Source: Rheum nobile (Eukaryota; Streptophyta; Magnoliopsida; Caryophyllales; Polygonaceae). Taken from it: a stretch of DNA of 64,000 bases. Positions 47,456 to 57,913 of the stretch are shown here, in pieces. The position numbers and the translations under genes are program-made. The DNA lies in contig WOAB01000595.1 in the NCBI GenBank assembly GCA_027886185.1, positions 1,302,001-1,366,000 of the forward strand, read 5' to 3'. How positions within the stretch are numbered: the stretch's first letter is position 1; each line of letters opens with the position of its first letter. The notes beneath the pieces are model-generated. The model searched no databases. It saw only the letters and a program-made list of their open reading frames with translations, and was not told the origin of the DNA.

Positions 47456-48505
47456 ATGACGAACGAACAACTCTTACAGCTAGGAGTGATGAACTCCAGC
47501 GATCCACTATCTATGTCCAACTCGGAGAATCCTAATGCTCAGATTACTCAAATGTTGTTCGATGGAATGAACTTCGTGGCTTGGAGCAGGCAGATACGGA
47601 GAGCATTGGGAGCGAAGATGAAACTAGGTTTCATCGATGGAACATTGAAGCGTCCAGAACCAGAATCCAAGGATTTGCCGAGGTGGATCCGCTGCGATGA
47701 GATGGTTGCGTGTTGGATTTTGAGTTCAATGGTGCCTGAATTGTCCAATTCGTTTATCCCGATGGATTCTGCTAAGGATCTGTGGTCAGAAATGGGTGAT
47801 CGTTATAGTAAGAGTAATACACATGTTCTTTTTCAATTAAAGCAGGATTTAATGAAAATTGTGCAAGGAAACTTATCGGTGACAAGCTATTATGCAAAAC
47901 TGAAGCGTTGCTGGGATGAACTGCAATGTCTTAATGCGATTCCTCCATGTAATTGTGGCAATCTTGCAAAGTGTACTTGCAAAGTGATAGAGAGAGTACT
48001 GGAACTGGAGAATCAGGATACGTTGCTTCATTTTTTAGTGAATCTTAATCCTGAATTTGATTCAATTAAGAGCCAAATTCTGGCTATGGATCCTACTCCT
48101 ATGCTCAATCGAGCATATTATCTAGTACTTCAAGTTGAAAAGCAGAAACAAATCTCTATCACAGTGCCTGAGCCTGCTGCTTTCATGGCGGGATCACATG
48201 AGAATTCTTCTTCCAAGAAGGAAGGAAAGAGACATTCTGGTGGTGAAAAGAAGCATTGCACATTTTGCAATATGGATGGCCATAATTCAGACATGTGTTT
48301 TGAGGTCATCCGGTATCCCGACTGGTATAAAGGAAAGAAGAACAAGCGGAATTCCAAGGTGGCTGAAGCTGTTAATTAAGAGCAATGCAGTCATGAAACT
48401 CCTCTGGAATCAGATGGTGGTGCAAGTGACAGATACAAGTTTATTGATCCAGCTTTTGTACAAGCAATGTATCAAGAAATGATGAGGATGCACAAGGGCA
48501 AATGA
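47456..48505 (+). pseudogene. gag of copia element 1
   Basis: From ATG 47456 the capsid-type region includes FDGMNFVAWSRQIRRALGAK and LWSEMGDRYSKSN, then a knuckle CTFCNMDGHNSDMC (about 48258-48300). TAA at 48377 and TGA at 48503 interrupt a frame that otherwise continues directly into the protease. Confidence 0.9.
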
Positions 48506-48508
48506 GTC

Positions 48509-51500
48509 ATGCCTTCCTCATCAGTGAACTATGCATGTATCTCTTATCTTAATCTTGTAACTTCAGTCTCACACAAGCATGAATGGATAGTTGACACAGG
48601 AGCCACATATCACATGAGTCCATTTGCTGATTGTCTATGTGAATTGAAAGAACTGTCTACACCTGTGTTAGTTAGACTACCAGATGGAACTGTTAAGAAG
48701 GTTGAGCAGTCAAGTAGAGCAGTGCTGAGTCAGAACTTTGTGATTGATGATGTGCTATTTGTGCATGATTTCAAATTCAACATGTTATCAGTAAGTAAGC
48801 TCATCAAACAGAAAGGATTGGTTGCTTGGTTTGATAAGAGTTCTTGTGTCTTACAGGACCCTTTGAGTAAGGCTGTAGTGACAGCAGGAAAGGCTTGTGG
48901 TGGATTATACAAGATGGAGATTCAACATACTAAGGAAAGAAGAAATAAGGAGGCTTGTTATATAGCAAGTAGCAATAAAGATATGCATTTGTTGCATCAT
49001 AGGTTAGGTCACATTGCATTTTCTAGAATGACACATGTGCCTAGTCTTAAACAATTTGTTGTGGGAGATGTTTTTTGTGACACTTGCAAACTAGCAAAGT
49101 TTCATAGATGGCCTTTTGAGTCAAGTGAAACTAAATCATTGCATAGTTTTGATTTACTGCATATGGATGTATGGGGACCTTTTGGAGTTCCTAGTATTAA
49201 TGGAGAAAGATTTTTCTTCACTATTGTGGATGATATGAGTAGAGCCATATGGACATATCTCTTGCATAGTAAGCAACAAGTTATGGATGTTGTGAAAGAT
49301 TTTGTTGCAATGGTCAGAACACAATTTGGAAAGGTTCCTAAGATCATTCGTTCAGATAATGGGACAGAGTTAGTAAATGATGTTTGCAAGAGATTTTTTG
49401 CAAATCTTGGGATTTTACACCAAAGATCTATGGCTTATATCCCTCAACAGAATGACATTGTTGAGAGGAAGCATAGACATCTTTTAGATGATGCTCGATC
49501 ACTGAGTTTTCATGTTGGGTTGCCAAAATGTTTTTGGGGAGATTACATACTTGCTGCAACATACTTAATCAACAAAATGCTGTTGGTAAGTATTGGATGG
49601 AAGACACCCTATGAGATGTTATTTGTCAAGACACCAGTTTATGATAACTTGAGAGTTATTGACTATCTATGTTATGTTGCTACTGTAAAGAGAGGCAGAG
49701 ATAAATCTAATCCTTGAGCAAGGAAGTGTATTCTTCTGGGATATCCTATCAATCGGAAAGGTTACAAAGTATATGATTTGGAGACACAAGTGGTATGTTA
49801 TAGTAGAGATGTCACATTTTCTGAGGATACTTTTCCTTACAAAGATGTAACTTCACTTCAAGATGGAGTAACTGCTAACAACACCCAGTCTTCAGTGTTT
49901 GATACAGTGGTTGATGATATCAGTATTGAGGTGACACCAGTTGCAGTGGGACTAATCCTATGTCTGTTGATACAGTTATTGATGCAGCAGATAATGAGCC
50001 AGTACCTGATTTTGTTTATGAGCCAGTGATTGCAGCAGAGTCACCTTCTCCTTTGGCCAGAAGATCTCAGAGGGAAAGGCAAATTCCTAGATGAACTTCA
50101 GACTTTGTAATGGCAGTTGACAGTGCACATGACAATGCAGAACATTTTGGAAGTTTTTGTGCTTCTTTATCCAAAGTCCTAGCTACTACTGAACCTGTGT
50201 CATATAAGGCTGCTCAAGGGATACCTGAATGGGAAATGGCTATGGCAAAGGAGATAGAAGCTTTAGAGTCCAGTGGGACATGGATACTTACTCCTTTACC
50301 TGATGGGCATAAAGCTATTGGGTCAAAGTGGGTATACAAGGTTAAATTTAGACCTAATGGAACCATAGAAAGGCACAAAGCTCGGTTGGTAGTGAAAGGT
50401 TTCAACCAAAAACTAGGGAAGAATTATAAACATACCTTCAGTCCAGTTGCAAAGATGCCTACAGTACGGATAGTGATGACATTGGCCACAACCAAGGATT
50501 GGCCTTTACATCTATTGGATGTAAATAATGCTTTTCTGCATGGCTACCTTGATGAAGACATTTATATGCAGATTCCAGAAGGGTATAGTAAAGGCAATCC
50601 TGGAGAAGTTTGTAAGTTGAAGAGGTCTCTTTATGGCCTCAAGCAAGCCTCCAGGCAGTGGAACCTAGAGTTAACCAATTTCTTAGTGAAGTTAGGTTTT
50701 ACTCAGTCGATCAATGACTATTCACTTTTTGTTAGGAATGAGAAAAAATATTTCTTAGTCATCTTGGTGTATATTGATGACATCCTGATTATAGGAGATG
50801 ATGTTGAGGGCATTCAGAGAGTGAAGGGTGCTCTATACAAGGCTTTCACCATCAAGGACCTTAGCAGTGCTAGATATTTCATTGGGATGAAAATATTTTT
50901 AAATGCACATAGAACCTTTTTAACTCAACAAAAATACATCAGTGATACACTACAGGCTGCTAAGATGTCTCGTGCTAAGGCAGTCGCTACACCCTTACCT
51001 ACAGGTCTCAAGTTACAACTCACAGAGGGACAACTATTGCAGGATGGTGAGCAATACATGCGATTAGTGGGTCGATTGCTTTATCTGTCTTTGACTAGGC
51101 CATATATCTCCTATGCAGTACATCACCTGTCTCAATTTGTAAGTCAGCCCCGTGAACGGCATTTTCAGGCCATTTTACATGTTCTTCGATATCTACAAGG
51201 TTCTGTAAGCAAAGCATTTTTCTATCCTATTCAATAGGATCTCAAGATTACAGGGTTTTCTGATGCTGATTGGGGAGCATGTTTATCTACTCGGAGATCT
51301 TTGACAGGATACTGTGTTTACCTTGGTCTCTCTCTAGTTGCTTGGAAGACGAAAAAGCAAGTTACTGTAAGCAGATCATCTACAGAGGCAGAGTACAGGA
51401 GCATGGCTTATACTGCTGCTGAGTTAGTCTGTACCAGTTTTATTTTGGGTGATCTTTCAGTTGAGGTACCTCTTCCCCTTACACTCTTTTGTGATAACAA

Positions 51501-51720
51501 GGTTGCACAACAAATTGCTGCAAATCCTTATTTGCATGAGAGAACCAAACATCTCAAAATTGATACACATTTTATTCGAGAAAAGGTCCAAGATGACTTT
51601 ATCAAGACTGCTTACATTCACACCAGTCTCCAAATTGCTGACATTATGACCAAGGCATTGGGGAAACAAGCACATCAATTTTTGTCTGTCAAGTTGGGAT
51701 TGTCTGAGCTTTCAACTTGA
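48509..51720 (+). pseudogene. pol (protease, integrase, RT, RNase H) of copia element 1
   Basis: Same frame as gag: protease WIVDTGATYHMSP near 48580; integrase zinc part LLHHRLGHI near 48990 and CDTCK; catalytic Asp/Asp/Glu in TIVDDMSR, RSDNGTELV and NDIVERKHRH (49220-49460). TGA at 49715; a frameshift lies near 49950; TGA near 50092. RT runs 50230-50990 with KARLVVKGF, DVNNAFLHGYLDEDIYMQ and YIDDILIIG; TAG at 51235; RNase H with GFSDADWG near 51260 and SRSSTEAEYRS near 51375, ending TGA at 51718. A polypurine tract (GAGGGGAGGC) precedes the 3' LTR. At least four breaks make it inactive. Confidence 0.93.
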
Positions 51721-51728
51721 GGGGAGGC

Positions 51729-52018
51729 TATTGGAGTTAGTTGTCACTGATGTGGCATTAGTTGTTAGTTAGATATTTAGCTGCTAACGTGGCACCTAGT
51801 TTGTTAGGTTGTTAGTCGGTGGTTAGAATGTCATAGTTGATAGCCGGTTATCTGACTTGTTCAGTCGGTTGTCCTTTGTGATTGTAAATAAGTAGATGAA
51901 TTAGTTTAGTAGTTTTATAAGTTTTGCAACAATCAATACAGAGAAAATTCCCCAAATTTCTTCTTCTCTAATTCTTCCATTGGAAGTTCTCAATTGAATC
52001 GTGATCCTCCATTCTACA
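51729..52018 (+). repeat. 3' LTR of copia element 1 (290 bp)
   Basis: Same length as the 5' LTR with scattered substitutions (for example GCTGACATGACAC versus GCTAACGTGGCAC). Confidence 0.92.
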
Positions 52019-52065
52019 AAACTCATCAGATCTAGTGGCAATAGTTTCACCGAGCTCGGCTTCAT

Positions 52066-52394
52066 GATCAAACTTATCAAAAGCTCCAATCGACAACACA
52101 AAATAAATTCCGATCGGAGATTGCAAAGGTGTAGTCTCTCTGAGTGGGAGTTGAAATTGCAGGGGAAGTTGTTGCGGGTAGGAGAGAGTGGAAAAAACTG
52201 GTGTCCAGCTAGGTCGCGTGGTGATTTAGAAGATCTAACAAAACATACTCACCGACGGTTCTCAAGGAAGAAGAAGAAGAATGGTAGGAGAGAGGAGTAG
52301 AAAGTGGGGACATATGAACGGTTTCCAGCGGTTTAATTTTTTATAGATCGTGGAGAGTGGCAACACAAGGGAAGAAAATGATCAAAGAAAAAAA
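52066..52394 (-). other. Former 5' leader of the reductase pseudogene
   Basis: Minus-strand CT-rich leader sequence (CTTCTTCTTCTTCC near 52275) upstream of ATG 52065, plausible 5' UTR/promoter. No other gene seen. Confidence 0.45.
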
Positions 52395-53009
52395 TTAAGC
52401 ATAAATGGGAGAAAGATAAAAAAGGGAAAATAAATGAAAAAAGGAATTGGTGACACGTGACTGGAACTTTGGGAAGAAAACGAGTTTTTTTTTTGATAAG
52501 GTAAAAATTAGACAGGAAACCACAGAAGGAACGGTTTCTCGGTCTATAGCATCCTTGTGGATGAGAACTACAAGTTCTAAATTATCTCTTAAGTTTTCCA
52601 AGGGACTTCGATGCGCCAGCTTCGCAATGTAGTCCGCAATAGCGTTAGTTTCTCGGAAGACGTGACAGATCTGCACTTAAGAAAACAGTTGTAATACACA
52701 AAGGATATCAGAAATTAATATTTCGACATCCCAAGGATAGTCCAAGATTTTGTTCAGAACGTTTACAAATGTAAGGTCATCGCATTCAATTTGGATGTTG
52801 TTAAAGCCTAATTCATAAGCTTTAAACAAAGTATTCCTAAACACAATGATTTTTGTTTTTAGTGAGGTTGATAATCTGCACTTTTCACCAAAGATGAACA
52901 TGGGTTCTCCTTTGATCTGAAAACGAGTTTGCTTTGATCTCCCTAATCCATTAAAGAACCCATATCTATGCAAAAAATTGAGCCACTTGGCCAATTCTGC
53001 ATGTGACAT
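52395..53009 (-). pseudogene. LINE-derived RNase H (RVT_3-type) fragment
   Basis: Minus frame from 53009 has NTLFKAYELGFNNIQIECDD and, after an in-frame TAA at 52677, ICHVFRETNAIADYIAKLAH: the Asp and HV.RE.N..AD.LAK hallmarks of the RNase H domain at the end of plant L1-type LINE proteins or related domesticated proteins. No RT or endonuclease is present, so this is a 5'-truncated relic. One nonsense codon is visible. Confidence 0.65.
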
Positions 53010-53110
53010 TTGACATCTATAATTGACATGAAGTACTTTACCTTTTTTATAATTTTCTTAGGCCCTTACTATTCGGCACATAGGCAATTTTGCCTTTCAG
53101 TGCATAGGCT

Positions 53111-53234
53111 CGCGCGTAACGTGGGAATAGGCTTCCCACGTTACGCGCGGGAGCAGACCCTTTCAAGCTCCACACGTTACGTGTGGGACAGCTCCACACG
53201 TAACATGTGGGATAGCTCCACACGTAACGTGTGG
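53111..53234. repeat. Palindrome cluster 1: five cores, 24-bp spacing within groups
   Basis: CGCGCGTAACGTGGGAA (53111-53127) and its reverse complement (53133-53149), cores 24 bp apart. Then CCACACGTTACGTGTGG at 53170, CCACACGTAACATGTGG at 53194 and CCACACGTAACGTGTGG at 53218, again 24 bp apart. Each 17-mer is an 8+1+8 palindrome. Next to it a small hairpin AATCTGGCTTT/AAAGCCAGATT (53239-53262). Confidence 0.9.
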
Positions 53235-53262
53235 AGTGAATCTGGCTTTAAAAGCCAGATTT

Positions 53263-53784
53263 CTCCCATTTGAAGCAATTATCCTAAAATGCAGCCCGAG
53301 CTCCCTTCTTTCCTTCCCGCATAACGCGTCTCGTGGATCTCCTCATTACGAATCAATGAACTCCGCACGTTACATTGAATCAAGATCTTTGAAAGGTTAG
53401 GTAGTAGAAATTGTTGTTTGGTTATTTTTTGTTAATTTTGAAGTTTTTTGTTAGATATTGTAGATCCATATTGTAGATCTATGTTGTGTAGATGTTTTTG
53501 ATATTGTTGTTGATTTTTTGTTTAATTTTGAAGTACTTTTTTGTATGAAATGGTGAAAATTGGTTAGATTTGAATAAAATGGTGTTGAGGATTTAGGTTG
53601 ATTTTTTGTGAAAATATGCAAATGGAAGTGATAGTATTGGTAGATTTGTTAAAATAGTGTGATTTTTGTTGAATTTATTGTATTATTTGATGAAAATATT
53701 TTTCTCCGAAATCTGGAAATTGCGTCGGAGAAGACGACGGAATGTCGTCGGAGTGTCGCCGGAATGTCGCCGCCGGCAGTTGGA
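53263..53784 (+). other. Non-coding leader of the plant-mobile-domain element
   Basis: TTTTTG/GATTTTTTG-rich sequence without a gene; 53290-53390 has a CGCATAACGCG and CCGCACGTTACATTG, possible degraded palindrome cores. 53870-53982 likewise holds no gene beyond leader sequence. Confidence 0.5.
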
Positions 53785-53869
53785 AACTGCAAATTCACAC
53801 GTTACGTGTGAAACGTTTCCACACGTAACGTGTGGAGCCATATCACACGTAACGTGTGAATTTGCAGTT
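53785..53869. repeat. Palindrome cluster 2 inside a perfect 27-nt inverted repeat
   Basis: TCACACGTTACGTGTGA at 53795, CCACACGTAACGTGTGG at 53819, TCACACGTAACGTGTGA at 53843: three cores exactly 24 bp apart. The outer two lie within perfectly complementary 27-nt arms (53785-53811 and 53843-53869) beginning AACTGCAAATTC, so the block can fold as one large hairpin with smaller ones. Confidence 0.92.
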
Positions 53870-53982
53870 TTGTTCTGGCTTGCCTTCGTTTTCGGTGACA
53901 TTCCGGCGACTCTCCGGCGTAGTATTTATCCAAAATACAGAATATATTATTTTGATTAAAATGTGTGGATATATAACCGCAG

Positions 53983-56351
53983 ATGGAGCATGGTGAAAGA
54001 ACCGCACGTAGGAGGCGCCACAACCTTGTCCGTGAACAATCGTTTAGGACTGAAGAAGAGGTGAACAAGACGGAGAGAAGGCAACGAAGGAATGTATGCT
54101 ACCGAGATGATGAGACTGGCGCCTATCAGACGGGAGCCGATAGCAGTAGTGGGGTTGCGAACATGATTTCCGCTCAGAGCTTAATGACGGTGCCTTCGTT
54201 TCCTGGAGATAGGGTAGATTCTGAGCCTCAGTTCTAAACGGACTACCGAGCGAGCCCGTTGCGTGGTTATTCTGATACAATAGATCAGAATAACTACTAC
54301 GGGCCGACTTTTAGTCCACCGATACTACAGCCGCATGTGAGCCCTCATCACAGCCGTTCGTATTATCAGGGGGCTGAGGATCAGCACAACCCTTGGGAGA
54401 ACCCGACAGTGTACCCAAACGCTCCCTATCATCAGCCTATGGTAAGTACATTTAGTATAACATGAATTTGTTTAAAAATTATAATTACTTCTGATTTATT
54501 TAATAAATGTAGGACCAGGCCAATACATGGGGGACTCAGGACCAGGCTAGCAATGCCTGGATTCCAAGAGATGACGCTCCAGACGTGGACGAGAAGCCTC
54601 AGGAAGCCTCTTCTTCGCGGGCAAAACCGCCCCGATCAAAGAAGAAGGTGAGATATGACCCTGAATTGCGAGTGAGCGTTCCTGGAGGTCCGGAGAGCCC
54701 TGAACTCCTCAAGAGTTTTGTCAACCACGTGGCATACCTCTTGTACCAACGCATTGTAAGTTGCATGAAACTTTATTTCTTGTAATTCTTAATCTTATTA
54801 CAAATAAGTCCAATGGATTGCTTAAATATGTTCATATGTTGTTATGTAAATATATACAACCGGTGCCAGCGTTGAGGTTCATCTACCGGAAATCATGCAC
54901 GAGCATGTGGATGAGACACTGATTGGTGCCTTCGTCGAGCGTTAGCAACCAGAGACCAACTCATTCCACATGCCATGGGGAGAGATGACTATAACTCTCC
55001 ATGATGTGTGGATGATCCTTCTGCTGAACATACAAGGGCAAGACACGGGTCCCCCACATAAATGGCACGAGCAGCTGGGCCCCAATGATTTGAAGAAGGC
55101 GTTGGTGGAGCAGGCGTAGGAGTTTTTTGAACTGCAGGGTGGTGATGTCGTCGTCGGTACCGTGACAGCGAGAGATTTTAAGGCTCATTGTCAGGATTTG
55201 ACTGACGAGACGCATACGGTTGGGTTCTTGCTGAACTTGGTGGGGTCTTGTCTCTTTCCTGACAAGTCTCAACATAAATTGCCCGTTTATTACACTTTGT
55301 TCATGGCTGATCCCTCGTCAACCAAGAACTATGCCTGGGGTACCGGTGTTCTTGCCCACGTGTACCGCAGCTTGGGCGAGTGCACAAGGAAAGAGGCGCG
55401 GCTCATGTCCACATGTTTCACTCTGATCCAGGTATAAATTTTCTTGTATAAAAACATATGTAGTTTTGTTATAGATGTATATTTGTTATTTAGGGAATTG
55501 ACTTACATGTAATTGTTTTGTAGGCATGGATATATCAATACTTCCCCATATTTAGACCTGCACAGAGTGTACACTAGGACCCCCAATAGCCGATCCCATA
55601 TGCCCATCGATGGGACATGTCATAGCCATCCAACCAGATCAGAAATTATAGGGAGGAGCTGGATGGGATGCATGCTGAGAGTGTAAGTGCATATACGGTC
55701 CTTATCTAGTATGTTAAAATATGAAATTATAGGCATGATTAGTTGTTTAAAATTCAATTATGTTTAGGTTGAGTGGATGCCATACGACCCGATTGACTTC
55801 AACGACGGGATGTTTGCTTCATCGCGATTCCATGGAGTCATATCCTGTTTGTGGGTCACCGAGCCTTACATGCCGGATCGAGCAGCTAGGCAGTTTGGGC
55901 GTGCACAATAGTGTCCAAGACCACCGATTGTGCCAATTAGGGCATGGAGGGGCACGAAGATTAGCAGCTACACGGTGGAATACGATAGAGCCCAATTTGC
56001 ATGGGATGCCCGCAATCAACATTCCATTAGCCTACAAGCTATGGGCCCTCCAGTATTTCAACCCCACCAGTGTAGCGGTGATTACATGCAGTGGTACCTC
56101 CAGCATACACATCCATTCATCATCCCTACAGAGGGTGATCACGCTCAGCAGCAGGTAAGAAATTGAATAATTATATCTTGTTTAATTTCGTGTACAAATT
56201 ATTTATTAATCGTATCCACTTATCTTGTGTGCAGTGCATCGAGGGTTGCTATGGACGTCTGAATCCATATCGCGATCACCAATGTGAAGACGTAGCCGAG
56301 GCGTTACGGCAATCATTGGAGCAAATGTATCCCTTCCTTCCGAACCATTGA
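53983..56351 (+). pseudogene. Plant mobile domain (MAIN/MAIL-type) gene, 6 exons, decayed
   Basis: Exons with GT/AG borders: 53983-54441, 54513-54755, about 54860-55431, 55524-55682, 55768-56154, 56235-56351. Exons 1-2 encode a basic start and a low-complexity Gln/Pro/Asn region. Exon 3 has the domain signature NSFHMPWGEMTITLHDVWM and QGQDTGPPHKWHEQ; later exons carry AWIYQYFPIFRP, YDPIDFNDGMFASSRF and GDYMQWYLQHTHPFI. Plant mobile domains occur both in host genes (MAIN/MAIL, genome stability) and in MULE and gypsy transposons; the palindrome clusters around it suggest a transposon copy. At least seven in-frame stops, mostly TAG (about 54942, 55117, 55574, 55586, 55616, 55907) plus TAA 54235, but no frameshift found. 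Confidence 0.85.
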
Positions 56352-56561
56352 ACTTTGCATTAGGGCAATAATGAATGTTATGACTTCTATTTGATTATTT
56401 GTGATGACTTATTTGGATTATGGTAACAATGAATGTTATAACTTTGGATTAAGATGTCTTCATTTTGTATTGTGTATGAGACCGTATTTTAATTCACGTG
56501 AAGCTAACGAACTAGATGACATAATTATGCGTAAACCGCCATAATGCAAAGTTCAATGGTT
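56352..56561. other. 3' flank of the mobile-domain gene
   Basis: AT-rich, with a repeated AATGAATGTTATGACTT / CAATGAATGTTATAACTT pair; likely 3' UTR. No gene seen. Confidence 0.45.
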
Positions 56562-56925
56562 TAACAGATAGGTTCAATTTTTCTTATTTTCCACAAGTTT
56601 CAATTTTACAGAAGGCACAAAAATCGCCAGAAATAACATAATGTTATTTCTGGCGGTTGAATTCCACACGTAAACAGTAGATCATACAGATAGGTTGAAT
56701 TCCACACGTAACGTGTGTTGCAGTTCCACACGTTACGTGTGGTCTGTCTCCACACGTAACGTGTGGTTTCCACTTATTTCTGGCGACTTATCTGCCTTCT
56801 GTAAAATGGCAAACCGTGCGCTTTAACAGAATGTTATTTCTGGCGATTTTTGTGCCTTCTGTAAAATTGAAACTTGTGGAAAATAAGAAAAATTGAACCT
56901 ATCTGTATGATCTACTGAGGGATGA
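56562..56925. repeat. Inverted repeat with palindrome cluster 3 inside
   Basis: About 80-nt arms, 56562-56641 and 56831-56907, are reverse complements (AGATAGGTTCAATTTTTC, CCACAAGTTTCAATTTTACA, AAAAATCGCCAGAAATAACA in the left arm). Between them CCACACGTAACGTGTGT (56702), CCACACGTTACGTGTGG (56726) and CCACACGTAACGTGTGG (56750) repeat the 24-bp spacing. A half-site lies near 56664. This is probably a terminal structure of one or two transposons, with the MULE end at about 56797-56835. Confidence 0.85.
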
Positions 56926-57408
56926 GGGAAACATGTGTATTTCACCAACAGCTCATAAATACAACGAACATCAAATTCATTGCATCATAATTCTTACATA
57001 TCAGTCATTACATAAATCGATTGTTTCAACTTTCTTCTTTCCTCTTGGCTTCTTTGGGGCGGCTACTTGGTACTCCATTAATCGATCATAGATTTGATCT
57101 ACCAAATCACCCGCAGACGGGTCATGATTTCTCACCCACGGCCCGTAAAGATGCGGCAAGGGCAAGGTTTCGGCAAGGCCAATCTACATCAAAGTCAATG
57201 CATCATACATATGTTTTAACATAAGATAGTTTTAACTTATTTGATTGTATTAACGTACCGCAATGAAATGTTGCTCTTTCTCGACAAGGCAAATGTATAT
57301 CGTCTTCCGCTTCTCGCCAACCGCTTGGTTTGACTTCGCCCTCATATGCATGTATGTCGTTACCACACCAGCACCGACGGAGACGAACACACAGTTGAAT
57401 GCAGTTGA

Positions 57409-57882
57409 TGTTGGGTTATGGAGCCTGAAGCGTAAGGATGTACGCATAAAGGCAGAGAAGGCAACTGAGAGGACCCGCCGGGTCGCGGTGAGACTGGACG
57501 CCCCGCGGTGGGCGTCGGTTTTACAATGGATGGACAACTGAGAGTTACCTCCGGGTCGCGGTGGGATTGGCGCCCCACAGTGGAAGCCCCGCAGTGGGAG
57601 TCGCCGCCCCGCGATGGGAGCCGCCGCCCCGCGGTGGGCGCTGGGCCGTTTCTCGCGTGTTGTGTTTTTGGGCCCATTAGGTTTAATTCGTGTTTGTTAT
57701 ATAACCCTAGTTGATCAATTGTAATCTTTAAGTCGTCGTCGTCATTGTTATCACATTCAAAGAGAGAAAAAGTATCTTGGCTTGGTAGTGCCCCCAAACG
57801 TAGTCATTCTTGACGAACTGGGTTAACAATTCGTGTGTTCTTTGTCTTGTTTTCTTGTCGTTACTACGTTCAAATCCTAACA
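57409..57882 (+). repeat. 5' LTR of copia element 2
   Basis: Contains GC-rich repeated GCCCCGCGGTGGG-type units (57540-57650) and the end motif CCTAACA. Confidence 0.92.
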
Positions 57883-57913
57883 ACTGGTATCAGAGCTAGT
57901 TCTGGAAGTAACG

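Larger units (their letters stand above)
47048..52018 (+). mobile_element. Ty1/copia retrotransposon, 4971 bp, decayed
   Basis: LTRs of 290 bp each (47048-47337 and 51729-52018) start TATTGGAG and end TTCTACA. Flanks are ACACT (47043-47047) and AAACT (52019-52023), a 5-bp duplication with one mismatch. The order gag, protease, integrase, RT, RNase H is typical of copia. It lies in exon 1 of the reductase pseudogene, opposite strand; removing it with one flank copy restores that frame. Clade not assigned. Confidence 0.93.
46363..52065 (-). pseudogene. NADPH-cytochrome P450 reductase, 5' exons only, split by copia element
   Basis: Minus strand. Exon 1 starts at ATG 52065 (MKPSSVKLLPLDLMS, the usual class II start), breaks at the copia insertion (52019 to 47047), and resumes in frame with the membrane anchor (DVLMVLAKSIAMLVGL), a linker and the FMN-domain start KKKVTVFFGT, ending GFAK at donor 46784. 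The conserved TGT(A)EG segment has TAG at 46811-46813 and 46796-46798. Exon 2 (46644-46585, 20 codons) reads EAKSIYENTTFKVVDM. Exon 3 remains near 46440-46363 read DDDDLYEERLKRE, but its acceptor is lost. The family is an ER-anchored flavoprotein passing electrons from NADPH to P450s. The later FMN, FAD and NADPH domains are not in the window, so this is a 5' gene fragment, either a degraded duplicate or a piece captured by a transposon. Confidence 0.85.

Noticed and set aside
57360..57797. 145-codon minus ORF and its twin at 60635-60940
   Set aside because: Lies in the copia LTR, duplicated in both LTRs, and is driven by GC-rich repeats.
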